A DNA stretch of 64,000 nt, taken from positions 41,535,719 to 41,599,718 of the forward strand of contig CM055095.1 of the NCBI GenBank assembly GCA_029204225.1, read 5' to 3'. The stretch is from Diphasiastrum complanatum. Lineage: Eukaryota > Streptophyta > Lycopodiopsida > Lycopodiales > Lycopodiaceae. The position numbers and the translations under genes are program-made. The notes under the pieces were generated by a model. That model was not told the DNA's origin. It did not search any database and was given only the letters and a program-made list of their open reading frames with translations. Position 1 is the first letter of the stretch; each line of letters opens with the position of its first letter. Below, piece by piece: positions 21,481 to 33,200 of the stretch.

Positions 21481-22740
21481 CAGGCCTGGATCCATTGGTG
21501 AGTGAGCTAATTTACAATTCATCAAACTGTATCTGTTAGGAACATTATGAAGATACCTTTGTTGAATGATGTAAATCAGTCAATTTTGCTGAAGAGCAAC
21601 GTATCATCCATGTACAAGGTGATGATAATGAAGGATTGCTACACTGACTTCGAATAAACGTTGCAATCAACAGTGCTTGGTTTGAATCCTTGTTCAATGA
21701 GGAATGTGCGATCCTCTGAAACCAAGCTTTGGCAGACTGTTTCAAGCCGTAAAGTGCTTTGTGGAGTTTACAGACATGATTCTTCATGCCTTCTAGAATG
21801 TATCCTTCGGGCTGGATCATGTAGATATTTTCTTGTATAACTCCATTTAGATAGGCTGTATACATCAAGTTGATGTACTTCAAGGTCGGCAGCTGCAGCA
21901 TAAGACAAGAGCATTCGAATTGACGAATGTTTGATGACTGGACTAAAAGCCTCACTGTAGTCGACATTCGGGATCTGGGTGAATCCTCGTGCTACCAGTC
22001 TAGCCTTCCTTTGATCAATTGCTCCGTTGGCATTATATTTGATCTTAAAGATTCATTTGCAATCAATGATATTGTAGCCAATAGGAGCTTCAACTAATGA
22101 CCATGTCCGATTCTTGATCAGAGAGGAATACTCTATGTCCATGGCTTCTCTCTAGAGATTAGAGTCTGGTTGGCTAAGTGCCTCTTCAACTGTCGTCAGT
22201 TCCTGTATTAAGAGACAGACAGACTCAGGAGTATACCTTGTGGGTGTGTGCGCACTCGGCTTGATCTTCTGGGAGGATTCGATTGATGAATTGCTCCTAG
22301 GACTTGTTGCTGAGTAGCAACATCTTCGTCTGATTCACTATCTCGAAGTGGATCGACAATACATACACCTGAGCCAGAAGTTCGGACTGTCGTGTCAACG
22401 ATAGATGATGAAGGTTCTTCTTGAGCAATATCCTTGCCTTTGAGGTCAACGAACTGATCCTTGATAAAGACTGTATCCCGGCTATACAAGATTTGCTAGG
22501 TATCAGGACCGTACAACTTGTAAGTGTTATCAAAACAAGTATATCCGATCAAGATGGTCTTGAGACCTTGAAAGTCCAATTTCTTCCTTGTGTCCTTTGG
22601 GATCTGCGTGTAGGCAATGCACCCAAACACTCTTAGGTTCTTCAAAGAAGGCTTAGAGCTTGTCCACACCTCATGGAGTGTCTTGTCTGACAGGGCCTTG
22701 GTCGAACATCTGTTCTAGACATAAGCTATAGTGGAGACAG
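21481..22740 (-). pseudogene. Copia-1 pol, integrase tail to reverse transcriptase
   Basis: On the minus strand 22740-22200 carries LHEVWTSSKPSLKNLRVFGC and an IN-RT linker (VATQQQVLGAI, PPRRSSRVRTHP). 21967-21545 is RT: AYLNGVIQENIYMIQPEGYI, NHVCKLHKALYGLKQSAKAW, with frameshifts before the YVDD box (LYVDD is only seen out of frame near 21600). Numerous stops. Confidence 0.85.
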
Positions 22741-23818
22741 CTTCAGCCCAGAATCTCTTGGGCAACGATGCTTGCAATAGCATACATTTAGCAGATTTGA
22801 CCAGAGTACGGTTCTTCTTCTCAGCTAAACCATTAGACTGAGGATTGTAAGGAGTGATGAATTGCTGCTCAATGCCTTGGCTTTGGTAGTACTCCTTAAA
22901 CTCGACAGAGATATAATCTCCACCGTTGTTTGACCTTAGGGCCTTGATCGTCCTTCCAGTCTCCTTTTCTGCATGCTCCTTGGGGATTTTGAAGTAGTTG
23001 AAGACTTCTAATTTCTTCTTTATGAAGTACACCATAGTCCTTCTCGAGAATTCGTCAATAAAGGTTATAAAGTACTTGGCGTCCTTCAGCGAAGGATTTT
23101 TCATCGAGCCACAAATATCTGAATGTACAACATCTAGCAATCCTCTAGCAACATGCTGATGGCTTGACTTAAATGGTTTCCTAGTCTGTTTACCAACTAG
23201 ACAGTCTTGACAAACATGTAACTCGACCTTTTTGTGAGGATAGTCGAGATAAAAAACAATAGATTGTTTAGACATTCGTTGTACAACAGCATGATTTAAA
23301 TGACCAAGTCTATAATGCCAAAGTAAACCTTTATTTGAATGAATTGAAGTATTGAGAGCCTGACTAGAGGCAGAAAAGCAATGACTCAACTTATACAAGT
23401 ATCCATGCCTCTTTTCAAGTGCTAGGGTCTTGCCTGTCCTATCAACTACTTTACATTGATCACATTCGAACTCTACTCTATGTCCTAGATCTGTGATTAT
23501 GCTTACAGAGAGCAGATTTGTAGATAACTTTGGTACATACAGGACTTTAGAGACTAGTTTAGATTGATCATTTGCAAAGCATGATCTTATAGTGCCTTCA
23601 CCTTTAATAGCTTGTGTGCTATTGTCGCCAAGGTGAACGAATTTTTGAGTACTGTAAGGTGTATAGGACTCGAAACAGCCAATGAGGCTAATGTGCTGAG
23701 TGGCTCCGGAATCCAAGAACCAAGAATTGTCGCCAGATGCTCCTTGATGGTTGGTCATGAAGGCATCATGATCCGCTTCTTGAATAGGCCGTGGAGCTTC
23801 AGCAGCTGCATTTGCCAC
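22715..23818 (-). pseudogene. Copia-1 protease and integrase core (367-codon open frame)
   Basis: Longest open pol frame in the window. Protease: SWFLDSGATQHIS at about residues 32-44. Integrase: zinc module LLWHYRLGHLNH ... CQDCLVGKQ, first catalytic Asp in LDVVHSDICG, second block NNGGDYIS where the usual SDNGGE/D has Asn instead of Asp, third block QSNGLAEKKNRT with Glu. Loss of the second Asp would inactivate strand transfer. Order protease-integrase-RT identifies Ty1/Copia. Confidence 0.92.
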
Positions 23819-24640
23819 TTGATTCGATGCCCTTTACTGTTGTTCTTCGCTTGAAGTATTCGACAGTCTTGTATTTCGTGGTTGTTTCGTTTGCAGTATC
23901 TGCAGAACAGCTTCTTCTTTGTCTGAGGATTCGACTGTTCCTTGTGCTGAGCTGGTTTCTAGCCTGGCTTTGATTGCTTCGGGCCTTTCTTCTTCTTCTG
24001 CTTTGTCGTGCTCTTGTTCATTAGAGGAGTTCTAAATCCAATAAAGACCCTTTGTAAAGATTCTTTTTATATTTTTTCTAAATTTTTTCTTCCATATGGA
24101 CCAATCAAAACACTCAAATTTGAAATCTATGTAACGTAACTATTTGAGTCCACATTTTGATTCCACACTAAAAATGGCATAAATTTTTAGTGGTAAGTCC
24201 AAATTTAACGAAGTTTGGTGCATTGGAAAGCGCTCAACAAGGGCTTTCCAATGATATGTTGGATGACATACTTTTGAGCTACATTTAAAAAGTTATGGCA
24301 AGTAAAATGTATTAGTGTTATAATATTTTAATAATATAAACTACATATTGCACGAATTCTTAAAGGTCTTTTTGGAGCTCAAAACTCCTCTAATGGGTGC
24401 ACAATTTTAGATGAGTCGTGATGATCATCACCCAGCTATCGTAAGAACTTGGCAAGCTTGTAAGCAGTTGCATCATTGCATCTTAATCGTCTATGACAGA
24501 TCCGAAAACGGCCATTTGTCTTAGCAGGTCCTTGAATTGATCAACATGATTCTGCAGAGAATCACCATTTGTCATCTTGAGGGAGTAGAATTTCTTCCTG
24601 AGATGTAGCTTGGAAGCTATATCTTGCACTTCATATAGTG
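23819..24640 (-). pseudogene. Copia-1 gag remnant
   Basis: Minus-strand pieces read VQDIASKLHLRKKFYSLKMT and NGDSLQNHVDQFKDLLRQMA (24713-24483), a UBN2/gag-polypeptide-of-Copia module; the CCHC knuckle region lies around 23880-23930. A TIR element (24019-24395) interrupts it and a deletion removes sequence to its right, as comparison with Copia-2 shows. Confidence 0.8.
24019..24395 (-). mobile_element. MITE-like TIR element, copy 2
   Basis: 377 bp, inverted relative to 5229-5607, with ends CATTAGAGGAGTT and AACTCCTCTAATG. The flanks (GTGCTCTTGTT and GGTGCACAA) join to match the uninterrupted Copia-2 sequence at 36026-36045 base for base in length, so the insertion is exact and shows no target-site duplication. 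Confidence 0.88.
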
Positions 24641-25040
24641 TGCTGTCTGTAAGAGATTGTGGGTGGCTGCAGTCGTTGTCCAATCTGTTAGAGCAACTGC
24701 ATGGGGTGAGCATGAAAAGGGTGCGACGTCATCAGTGCTGAAGTGATCGTTGGTGATAACAATGCAAAAAGTGCGTCACTCTTACGAGTAGCCTTAGGAT
24801 TAGATTTACAGGGTGCCTTTGCTTTTAGGACACCTTTGGCATTCTGTAAGATAGTGTCCCCTTTTCGCCTGTCACGATAACGTGTGTAAAGACATAGTGT
24901 CGCGATTCTTTCGCCTTTTCTTCGTCTGTGCAAATTTGTGTGTAAATATGTAAACTAAGCGACAATATTAGTAAATATGCAGCATGAATGGAGGCAGATT
25001 AAAATGGTATTTAAGGAGAGTAGAGGGAATAAATCCAACA
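24641..25040 (-). repeat. Copia-1 LTR, high-coordinate copy, shared by two tandem copies
   Basis: On the minus strand it starts TGTTGGATTTATTCCC next to a polypurine tract (25041-25054) of an upstream pol, and it ends against Copia-1 gag. It therefore serves as 3' LTR of the fragment at 25060-25564 and 5' LTR of Copia-1. Its last 310 bp match 21171-21480. Confidence 0.75.
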
Positions 25041-25054
25041 CCTCCCCTTAATCT
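25041..25054 (-). other. Polypurine tract of the upstream Copia copy
   Basis: AGATTAAGGGGAGG on the minus strand, directly before the TGTTGG LTR start. Confidence 0.75.
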
Positions 25055-25059
25055 AGATC

Positions 25060-25564
25060 CGTGAATGCCTTGATCTTCAGACTAAGCAATGCTTGGTGAG
25101 TGAGCTAATTTAAAATTCATCAAATTGTATCTGTTAAAAACATTATGAAGATACCTTTGTTGAGTGATGTAAATCAGTCAATTTGCTCTATCTCTGTGGA
25201 TTTGAGTTCCCAGACAGAAGGGAGCTTCGCCAAGATCAATCATGTCGAATTCTGAGAATAGCATCTATTTGAAATTCTTAACCATATTGATATCGTTGCT
25301 AAAGAGCAACGTATCATCCACGTACAAGGTGATGATAATGAAGGATTGCTGCACTGACTTCAAATAAACATTGCAATCAACAGTGCTTGGTTTTTTCAAT
25401 ACCATCTTTATACATAGCAGCAACAGAGTGGTTAAATGATGATAAGTCTTTATAACTACATCACGAAGCATTGCACAAATTGTGTGAAACAAGATTGATG
25501 GTAGTTCATGCGTTAGTAGCAGAGAAAGCCCACCGTAAGGCAGGCACAATCGTCGTTTACACAA
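25060..25564 (-). pseudogene. Copia-1-family RT fragment (second tandem copy)
   Basis: The minus strand reads STVDCNVYLKSVQQSFIIIT, LYVDDTLLFSNDINMVKNFK and further sequence matching 34440-34690 of Copia-2. The LYVDD catalytic box is intact here. The N-terminal part of RT and everything upstream is missing. Confidence 0.85.
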
Positions 25565-26480
25565 AAAAAGATATAAAAGAAGGAGATTGTTCCGTCGAGA
25601 TCCGACGTCGTTTGGATACGTTTTGGGTATGAATGCTAAGAGGCTTGAAATTTTTATATAGCACTGATGTACAGAACCAAGCTAATCAAGGAGAAATTGA
25701 AGTTTACCGTATAGAGTGAAGGAAATTCCGAACTATGGAGCAACGATTCTTAAACACTTGGACGGAAAAAGTTTTGATACTCCCATGAATGACAGCCGAT
25801 TATGCAAGTTTTGGTAGCCTGCTCCGCCAGTTCAGCAAGCATGATCCAAATGATTTTTTATTTTTATTTGTTTTTCAATTTATAGTTTTCACTAATTAAT
25901 TGTTAACTTCTTTTGGAAAAGACAATGTAAAAAAAAATGAAAAAAAACCAAGAAAAATGAGGAAAGACTGATGAGCAAAAGTCAGAAATGCATCAGATCA
26001 TAAAGTAGTCACATCTTTATAGGAAAGTAGTCATTTTTTGCACAAATTGTGTTAGAATTGTTCGCCAAGTTTGCAGCAGCAAGATCCACCTCAGATATAC
26101 CCTTACTGAGTTGGGTGAACGTTTTTTTCACCAGTTACTACATGTTTTTGAGTTAGGCAAATGGTCAGCAATATGCCATTTTGGAACCTTCGCCGACCAC
26201 CTTACTCTCCTCAGGAACCTTTTCCAATATGCCAGATAGACTTTAAATGCCAAAATTAGGTCGTCTATAGGTTCAGATCCTGAAAAGTTGCATTTATGAC
26301 AGTACTTGGACGAAGGTTCGCCAGACCTGAAAAACGTTCATCGGATAGGTCCAGAGCCTAAAGGCCTTCACTGAGATTTTTATAGCCTATTTTCATAGCA
26401 CTGAACAAGCCTACAAATTTTTGTTCAGAACTGATCAGCCAAACTAGTATTCAGTGTACTGGACCCTCCAAATTCACCTA
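25565..26480. other. Non-coding, with CTTCGCCGA-type motifs
   Basis: No gene recognised. AT-rich; between 26050 and 26370 it has at least six variants of the motif seen in the Gypsy-2 leader (GTTCGCCAAGT, CCTTCGCCGACC, GAAGGTTCGCCAG, GTTCATCGGAT). Probably the leader of the degenerate unit that follows. Confidence 0.5.
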
Positions 26481-26484
26481 TAAG

Positions 26485-28380
26485 TTGGCTGAATTCGAAT
26501 CATTCCTCACTTGTGCTAGCGAAGCTCTTGTTAATTTTTCTAGCGACCAAAGCCTTCAAAACTTTCTATACTACTTTCTGCTATACACTTGCGCTCGTTA
26601 CTTCCAATTTCTATTTTTTTCCATCATGTCTTCCATAGATACGTCTCAGTCGTCTCGTTACACTATCCATCATGATGTCCCATCTGCAACGGATATTATG
26701 ATCCTAGCACAAGCATGGTCACTCAGTGGATGACACTTGCAGAGCCTCTGCTTACTGCAATGGGTATTCATGAGAGAGTTTTCTCGGGGAGAATCAACAT
26801 GGATTTTATCACTCTTGCCTTTAGTACTTGGAAGGAAGAGAAATTCAAATTTTACATTACCTTCCAGGGAGCCACACACAAGGCGCATGTGACTGAGGCC
26901 ACCCTTGCTGCCATAGGGATAGCGTCTGGTTCCCAAGCCTCACCGAATCATAAGCAATCCAAACAGGCTATTAAGCCTTATATTGACATTACCGATGATT
27001 TGCACTAGACTAATGATGACTATCTTCTAGAGGCCATTACTGATCTTGCCATTCAGGCTGCTACTTAGCTCCTTCACAATATCCTGATGGTTGGCAACCT
27101 CAGGAAAGACCGTATTAATTCCCAGATTTTGCATAGGATAGTTGAGCCTCAGGCCAAGATAGCCAAGGCTCCTCTGGAACCATATAGCTGGTTCAAGACT
27201 GTCTTTGGAGAGCTCAAACGAGCTATCAAGAGCAATACCAAGCAACAATTTGTTGTTGGCCAGATGTTGTCACTCCTAGCAGCCTCTCCCTTGGTTTTAA
27301 TATGGACGCCATGCTCTCTATTTATGAAGAGGCACCAGTTGAATCCTCCCAATAGAAATCCAGCTCACATAGTCGTCATCATCGTCCACGCAGCAAGATC
27401 GTCATTTTTGGCTCGCCTTCCGCATCACGATGTCGTACTAGGTAGACATCTTCCGCTCCGCTTCCACCCCCTGCTGCAATCTGCACTGAACTACCTATTC
27501 CCCCCACCTTTGATGCTTCCCTTGCCTCCGCTTCCTCACAAGGTTAGTCTGTGACAATTGGATTTACCATTCTAGTCACAACTGCCCCGGCCGCCTCTAT
27601 TCCACATATCTGAGTCATTTTTCCAAACACACAATCATTCATGGACATGTTTGATGATTCCAACCCACTGGGCCCAGATGAGACTTTGTAATGCCCACAA
27701 GCCCCGGCCCCTTTGAGCTCCAATTCCTTGAAAGAGGATTTGAACAATTTCATGATACCGCTACTGGATTTGATGATTCCTTCCAGATCAACCAACACGA
27801 TCAAGTTAGTGTCAATCATGCTGTTATATCTCCAAAGCAGTTCGACGCCACAATACTAGAGGGTTTTGAAACTGAAGATATATTTGAAGAAGTAGAATCG
27901 GCCACACAACAGAGGCCGGTTAGCATGATTCCTACCGGACCTGCTCTTGTTGCTCCTGCTATCACTGTCCCTACTACCGTGGATTTTGGTGATGCAATGG
28001 GTCTTGTTTCTAACCTTGTGCATGTGATCTAGAACATGATTGATGAGAAAAAGACATGTCCAAGCGCATCACCGATCTTGGGACAGAGAATACCCTGATT
28101 AGCCAGAAGGTTATTCAGATCAACTGCAGGCTGATGATTGCCAGGCAACATGGGGCAAAGTTTGAAGCTAATTTGAAGAAGGCCAATGAGTCCGCTCAAC
28201 GACTAGAAGACTATGTGGCGACCCTTCAGAATCCAAGGACAAGGTTGACAAGGCAGTCCAAGATTCCAAACAACAAGTCTTGTTGCTAGCTGGACAATTG
28301 GACTTAGCAGCATTGGAATGCAAACGACTTCAAGGTGAATTGGATGCGACCACCCTTGAACGCGATTCCTACTTATAGAC
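26485..28380 (+). pseudogene. Degenerate unknown coding region with coiled coil
   Basis: Several open stretches in the same orientation: MSSIDTSQSSRYTIHHDVPS (26626 on), MGIHERVFSGRINMDFITLA and FKFYITFQGATHKAHVTEAT (26759-27008), after stops LEAITDLAIQAAT, APLEPYSWFKTVFGELKRAI and SNTKQQFVVGQMLSLLAAS (to 27290). Further right comes an acidic, proline-rich piece (27691-28032) and a coiled-coil-like one (28056-28289: ITDLGTENTLISQKVIQINC, ANESAQRLEDYVATLQN). I do not recognise a family. Codon-level decay and the leader motifs suggest an extra ORF of a retroelement. Confidence 0.45.
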
Positions 28381-29230
28381 CCAAGTTCTTGATTGTCCAG
28401 TCACACCGGATGAGATCAGATACTTGTTTCGCAAAGTGAAAACCTACCATACTGCACTAGCGGGGTTTTAGGAAAAATTCGATAAACTCAAAAGGATGGC
28501 AACCACCGAGTTAGGCAAGGCCAAGGCCATTATCAAAGTTTATGAAAAAGTCGTCGCTCAGGTGTTGGAAGTTGGACATCAAATTCGAGTTCCATTGATG
28601 CCACAGTGCTCACCTTAGCACCAGGATCAGGCCAGAATGAATACAGAGTTGGATTCAAGCATGGAACAGGGTGGAGCCCCCGAAGTCCAAGAAGAAAAGC
28701 CAGTTCCATAGGCAATGCAACAGGTCCATCTTCATCAAGGACCACACCATTCTTCAGACGACCAATTAGCGTCGAGGACCAGATCCAGAGCTTTTTAGTG
28801 CAACTCCTTATGAGTCCTCGCGTGGTAGTTGGGTCATCAAGTTTAAGACCTTGGAAATTGAGACTGGCAAAGAATTGGATAAGATACCCGCATGGGGGAG
28901 CAGCCGGCTTGGAGAATAACAGTTTTTGAGAAAACTTCGGAATCCATCAGGATTTATGTGGCTAACGCTCGCCATTGTGCGTGGATCCATATTACGTACC
29001 AATGCTGCACATGAATAAGTGGAAGGATTTGGGATTGGCCACTATCCATACGTCGAACTGGCCAATCATCCACCAACCATATAACTGGGAGATATCAGTG
29101 GACTTCCATCGAGTCCTACAAGCTTACCAGTGGGAGTATATCCACTCTCCTGATCCCACAGTTAGGCAATCGGCGTTGTTCGCAAAAGATCTCACTCTCT
29201 TGGTGTGATCAGCTATCAATGGCCAGATTG
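28381..29230 (+). pseudogene. Degenerate unknown coding region, distal part
   Basis: The frame 28975-29208 reads DPYYVPMLHMNKWKDLGLAT, HTSNWPIIHQPYNWEISVDF and VRQSALFAKDLTLLV, then continues after a stop to about 29330. It is Trp/Tyr-rich and looks like real protein rather than random translation, but no family is recognised. Likely continues the preceding unit. Confidence 0.4.
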
Positions 29231-29649
29231 TATTTCCGTGCAGCAATGATGGGAGGCTCCTGGGAATATCGATCACAACTTGGACAACCTCAAAGTGGAT
29301 CGCTGTTGCACTGGCATCTCAAAGGGCACTAGGACTTGAGCGGTTTTCTCAACACGCGCTTAAGTCTAACATTCATCCATCATGCACTTACGTAAAAGCC
29401 AACTTAGAAATGTAACAAGCTTAATCATTTAGACTTAAGAAAAATGGAATTCCAACCAATCCGAAATCCAACTCAGAATCCGTCCCCAAAAGGTAACCAA
29501 AGGCAAAGACAAGCCACACATGAAACCCAAGGCATAGTGGTTGCCATACTGACCAATTGGCATAGCGACGAGCCACACATTGGTGACGTGGACCCTTGGA
29601 CACCGGCGACACAAAAAGGTTGTATTTAGATCCTTCCACTTGGACCAGT

Positions 29650-30209
29650 CCTGGAGGCGAAACCGAAATGGTAATCATCCCCAAGGATCAACTTTATTAA
29701 ATTTGGAAGAGGATACATTCATACATAGACTGACTGGTCTCGGGGCCACCAACACGTGCTGGGCATTGTGCCTGGCTCGTGCTGGTAGAGGGAGCTGAGA
29801 CCTGGCGACTGGATTCCTGGCGCTGGTTGAGCTGCCCAAGTTTCTGTCTGCCGGACTCCCCCTATAGTTCTGGTGTGATTCGGCACACCCCCTCTGTCCT
29901 GAAATATAGTGCTTTATGGTAAAGCACGTCTTTTAGGACTTAGTTTTTATTTTGCTAATTAAGCCTGGCAGAATCAGTCTGGCTCCTGGACATGGGTCCC
30001 GGAAGCCGTCTCGGTGGCAGAATCAACTTCTTCCTGAGTAGGCCATGACTCGAGCTCCAGAGCTAGCTCATGACTTGTGACTACTTGACTGGCTCACCAC
30101 AGGTCGGAGGCTCAGTCCTTGACATTCTAACTTGCTCTGGGACCTTAGGGAGTGTCACCCCTTAGAGTCTTACAGGGCACACTGGGTGCACCGAGTTAGC
30201 TTTACAACA
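29650..30209 (-). repeat. 3' LTR of chromovirus Gypsy-4
   Basis: Starts on the minus strand as TGTTGTAAAGCTAACTCGGT directly after a polypurine tract. Contains AATAAAG on the minus strand at about 29693-29699. The far end is approximate because no partner LTR is present. Confidence 0.65.
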
Positions 30210-30223
30210 TCCTCCCCTCGTTT
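30210..30223 (-). other. Polypurine tract of Gypsy-4
   Basis: AAACGAGGGGAGGA on the minus strand, adjacent to the LTR start. Confidence 0.8.
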
Positions 30224-30527
30224 AAAAAGCTGATGTCCTCATCAGGGCAAAAATAGACCTAGGACGCATGGCACGAGCTTAATCCACTGGCCTTAACAAC
30301 TTTGAATTAAAAATACATTGGGAGTAGCAGATGAAAAGTGTGGATCAAGTTCACTTATGTAAAACTTGTGTAAAGCTGCAAGTAATTTATTGACAGACTT
30401 AAGAAAGATACCTAGAAGTTCCTTGAACTTCAGAGTGGCCATGAGTGTTTATACAGGAGGCATGCCGCCAAGTAGTACTTTGTGTGCCAATCTGGGAAAA
30501 CGGCTATTGCGTTGATTTTTCTACAAA

Positions 30528-30680
30528 TAATCTGTCAGTACTTCAGGGGCTCTCTCTTTAAGTTTGTCTTTGTACTCCCAAGAAGCCTCAATGAGTGGAG
30601 CCCGTAGCCACTTCACTAGATATTCGTGTTGAACGCCAATTTGCTTTCTATGTGCCAATATTTGTTCTGGTACAAGCTAT
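30528..30680 (-). pseudogene. Gypsy-4 chromodomain
   Basis: One minus-strand frame reads QILAHRKQIGVQHEYLVKWL then ASWEYKDKLKERAPEVLTDY and a stop. The YLVKWL and SWEY pattern is the chromodomain signature of plant chromoviruses, placed after integrase and before the LTR as expected. Confidence 0.85.
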
Positions 30681-31915
30681 CTCTTCGTATCATCAAGTGT
30701 CGATGGTGGGTGACGGAGTTCGTGTTGCCGATCAAATCGCTCATCCAGTTTGTACCGTTTGAGTAATGAGATATGAAACACATTGTGTATATCCAAGTTG
30801 GATGGCAGCGCCAATCGGTAAGCCACTGGGTTGATCTTCTTGGTGATATAATATGGCCCCGCATAAGGTCGAACGAACTTATGAGAGAAGCCTTTTGGTA
30901 ACACAATATTTTTGTGTTCAGCCACACTTTATCACCTTCCTCAAATTCCAGTTCTCGTCAATGTGGGTTTACGTCAGCTACCATACTTCTTTGTGATTGC
31001 TCTAAAAATGGCTTTACCTCTGTCAGCTTTGTGTGCCACTCATTGATGGATTCCTCCACAGTGGGTACTGGAGTTTCTTGCACGCCTGTAAGAAAAGAGC
31101 TTGGAATAATCGGTAGCCAACCATTACTTATCTCGAAGGGTGACTTTCTAGTAGATCTGTTCACTTGGTTGTTATGTGCAAACTCGAGGATATCCAAGTA
31201 GCTGACCCAATTGGATTGGTCCCAAGCGACATAATTTCGTAAATATTGTTCAATCTGTGGATTGGACTCATGCCGTTTGCCCACCTGTCTGAGGGTGATA
31301 TGCAGTGCTGAAATTCAATCTAGTTCCCACGAGGTGAAATAGACAAGTCCAAAACTTTCCTACGAACTTCGTGTCTCGGTCAGAAATAATTGTTCTAGGT
31401 AGGCCATGGTATTTGAAGACAAATTTGAAAAATAACCTTGCCACTTCTTCGGCCGTCATTGAACTTTTAGTTGGTACAAGATGAGCTTGCTTTGAAAAGC
31501 GGTCAACCACCACATAAATTGAGTCGAAGCCTTGGCACCGTGGTAGTTGAACAATAAAATCCATGCTCACAAAATCCCACGGGTATGCTAGTACCGGTAA
31601 TGGTTGGAGTAGTCCTGCTGGGGTTAGCTGTTCCACCTTCACTTGTTGACATGTAGGGCATGTTTGCACATAGGATTCAACGTCTGCCCACATACCTGGC
31701 CAATAGAAGCCTCTCTTGAGAAGTTCATACATGCGATTCACCCTTGGATGTCCGGCAGCTAGTATGTCATGATGTTCCCACAAGACTTTCTTCCTCAGGT
31801 TGATGTTGTCTGGGACATATACTCTGCGTTGTTTATAAACAACCATTTGATCCTTCCATGTAAAATGTTTATGAGGCTTTCCTAGCTGGAATTCGATCAT
31901 TAAGTCCTTCGCCAA
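30677..31915 (-). pseudogene. Gypsy-4 integrase
   Basis: 31915-31268 is open for 215 codons: HHCC module (AAGHPRVNRMYELLKRGFYW, CPTCQQVK), first Asp in WDFVSMDFIVQLP, second in TIISDRDTKFVG, and FSTAYHPQTGGQTA where Glu is replaced at or just after the end. The frame then shifts to 31284-30958 (LEFAHNNQVNRSTRKSPFEI) and 30925-30677 (YITKKINPVAYRLALP, VFHISLLKRY). Intact DD residues but two frameshifts. Confidence 0.92.
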
Positions 31916-32400
31916 TGCATCTGACCATAATTCTCTCTGATTTCTTGGAGTAGGCCAGTCACCTGAGTCGTTACCGTGGCCATCAAGTGTTCCTGTCTAT
32001 TTAGTGCGTCCGCTATCACATTGTTCTTTCCCGCCGTGTGTACAATGTCTCTATTGAATTTTGAGAGAAATTTTTGCCATCGCATTTGCTTTGGCATGAG
32101 CATACCTTGGGATGAGAAGTACTTGAGTGATACATTATCAGTGAACGCCTTAAAGGGTTTTCCTGCCACATAATGTCTCCAATGCTCCACTGCTTGAACT
32201 ACTGCAACCATTTCTTTCTCATGAGTTGGCCATCGTCGCTCCATGTCACTCAATTTTTTTGAAAAATATGCAACAGATTTTCCTTCTTGCATCAACATGG
32301 CCCCAATAGCAAAGTTCGACGCATCTGTATGTATTTTGAAAGGTTTGCTAAAGTCCGGTAAGGCAAGGATGGATTCTTGAGTGATCCGTCATTTTAGTTC
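31900..32400 (-). pseudogene. Gypsy-4 RNase H
   Basis: Minus-strand frame with SVAYFSKKLSDMERRWPTHE, KEMVAVVQAVEHWRHYVAGK and NVIADALNRQEH. The stretch from 32298 to 31900 is open for 132 codons. These are the standard RNase H blocks downstream of RT. Confidence 0.9.
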
Positions 32401-33200
32401 TTGGAACGCTGCTTCACATCTGGTGTCCATGTCATCTTCAGATGAGTCTTGGTCTGCTCCAACAGTGGTGCCACAATTTTGCTAAAAGCCTCAATGAATC
32501 TCCTGTAAAAGTTACATAACCCCACAAAGGATTTGATGCCGTGAACAGTTTTAGGAGCCAGCCAATCCAAGATAGTCTTGATTTTCTTAGGATCCATCCG
32601 AATTTGTCCATAGCCTATAACATGTCCAAGGAAATCAACTTCCTCTACGACAAACTCACATTTCTCTCTTTTCGCGAACAAGCTGTTCTTCCTCAGTCAT
32701 TGGAGGACCGTCCTTAGATGTTTAATGTGATCTTTGAGGCTACGACTAAACGCCAAGTTTTCATCGATGTACACAATGACAAATTCATCTAAGCAGTCTT
32801 GAAAAATGTTGTTCATCAACGTGCAAAAAGTGGCTGGTGTGTTTGTTAGACCGAAGGGCATCGCCCTGAATTTGTGGCTCCCATACCGTGTTCGAAAAGC
32901 CATTTTGTGCTCATCGCCTTTAGCTATTCAAATTTGGTGATATCTGGATATGAGATCTATTCGGCTAAAATATCTGGCATATTTGAGTTGGTCGAACAGG
33001 TAATCAATTCTAGGCATGGGATACTTGTTCTTGATGGTACCTTTGTTGAGCATGTGGTAATCCACACACATCCGCAGGGTCTTGTCCGCCTTTTCCACGA
33101 ATAACACTGGGGCTCCAAAAGGTGAAGCACTAGGTCTAATGAATCCTTTGTCTATCAATTCACCAAGTTGTTATTTCAGTTTCACCAACTCTTCTTGTGA
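32394..33200 (-). pseudogene. Gypsy-4 reverse transcriptase
   Basis: Minus-strand blocks: [52 protein letters not shown] (frameshift), AFRTRYGSHKFRAMPFGLTN, VIVYIDENLAFS where the YxDD box has become YIDE, and KREKCEFVVEEVDFLGHVI. The Asp to Glu change in the catalytic pair plus frameshifts mark it as non-functional. Confidence 0.92.
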
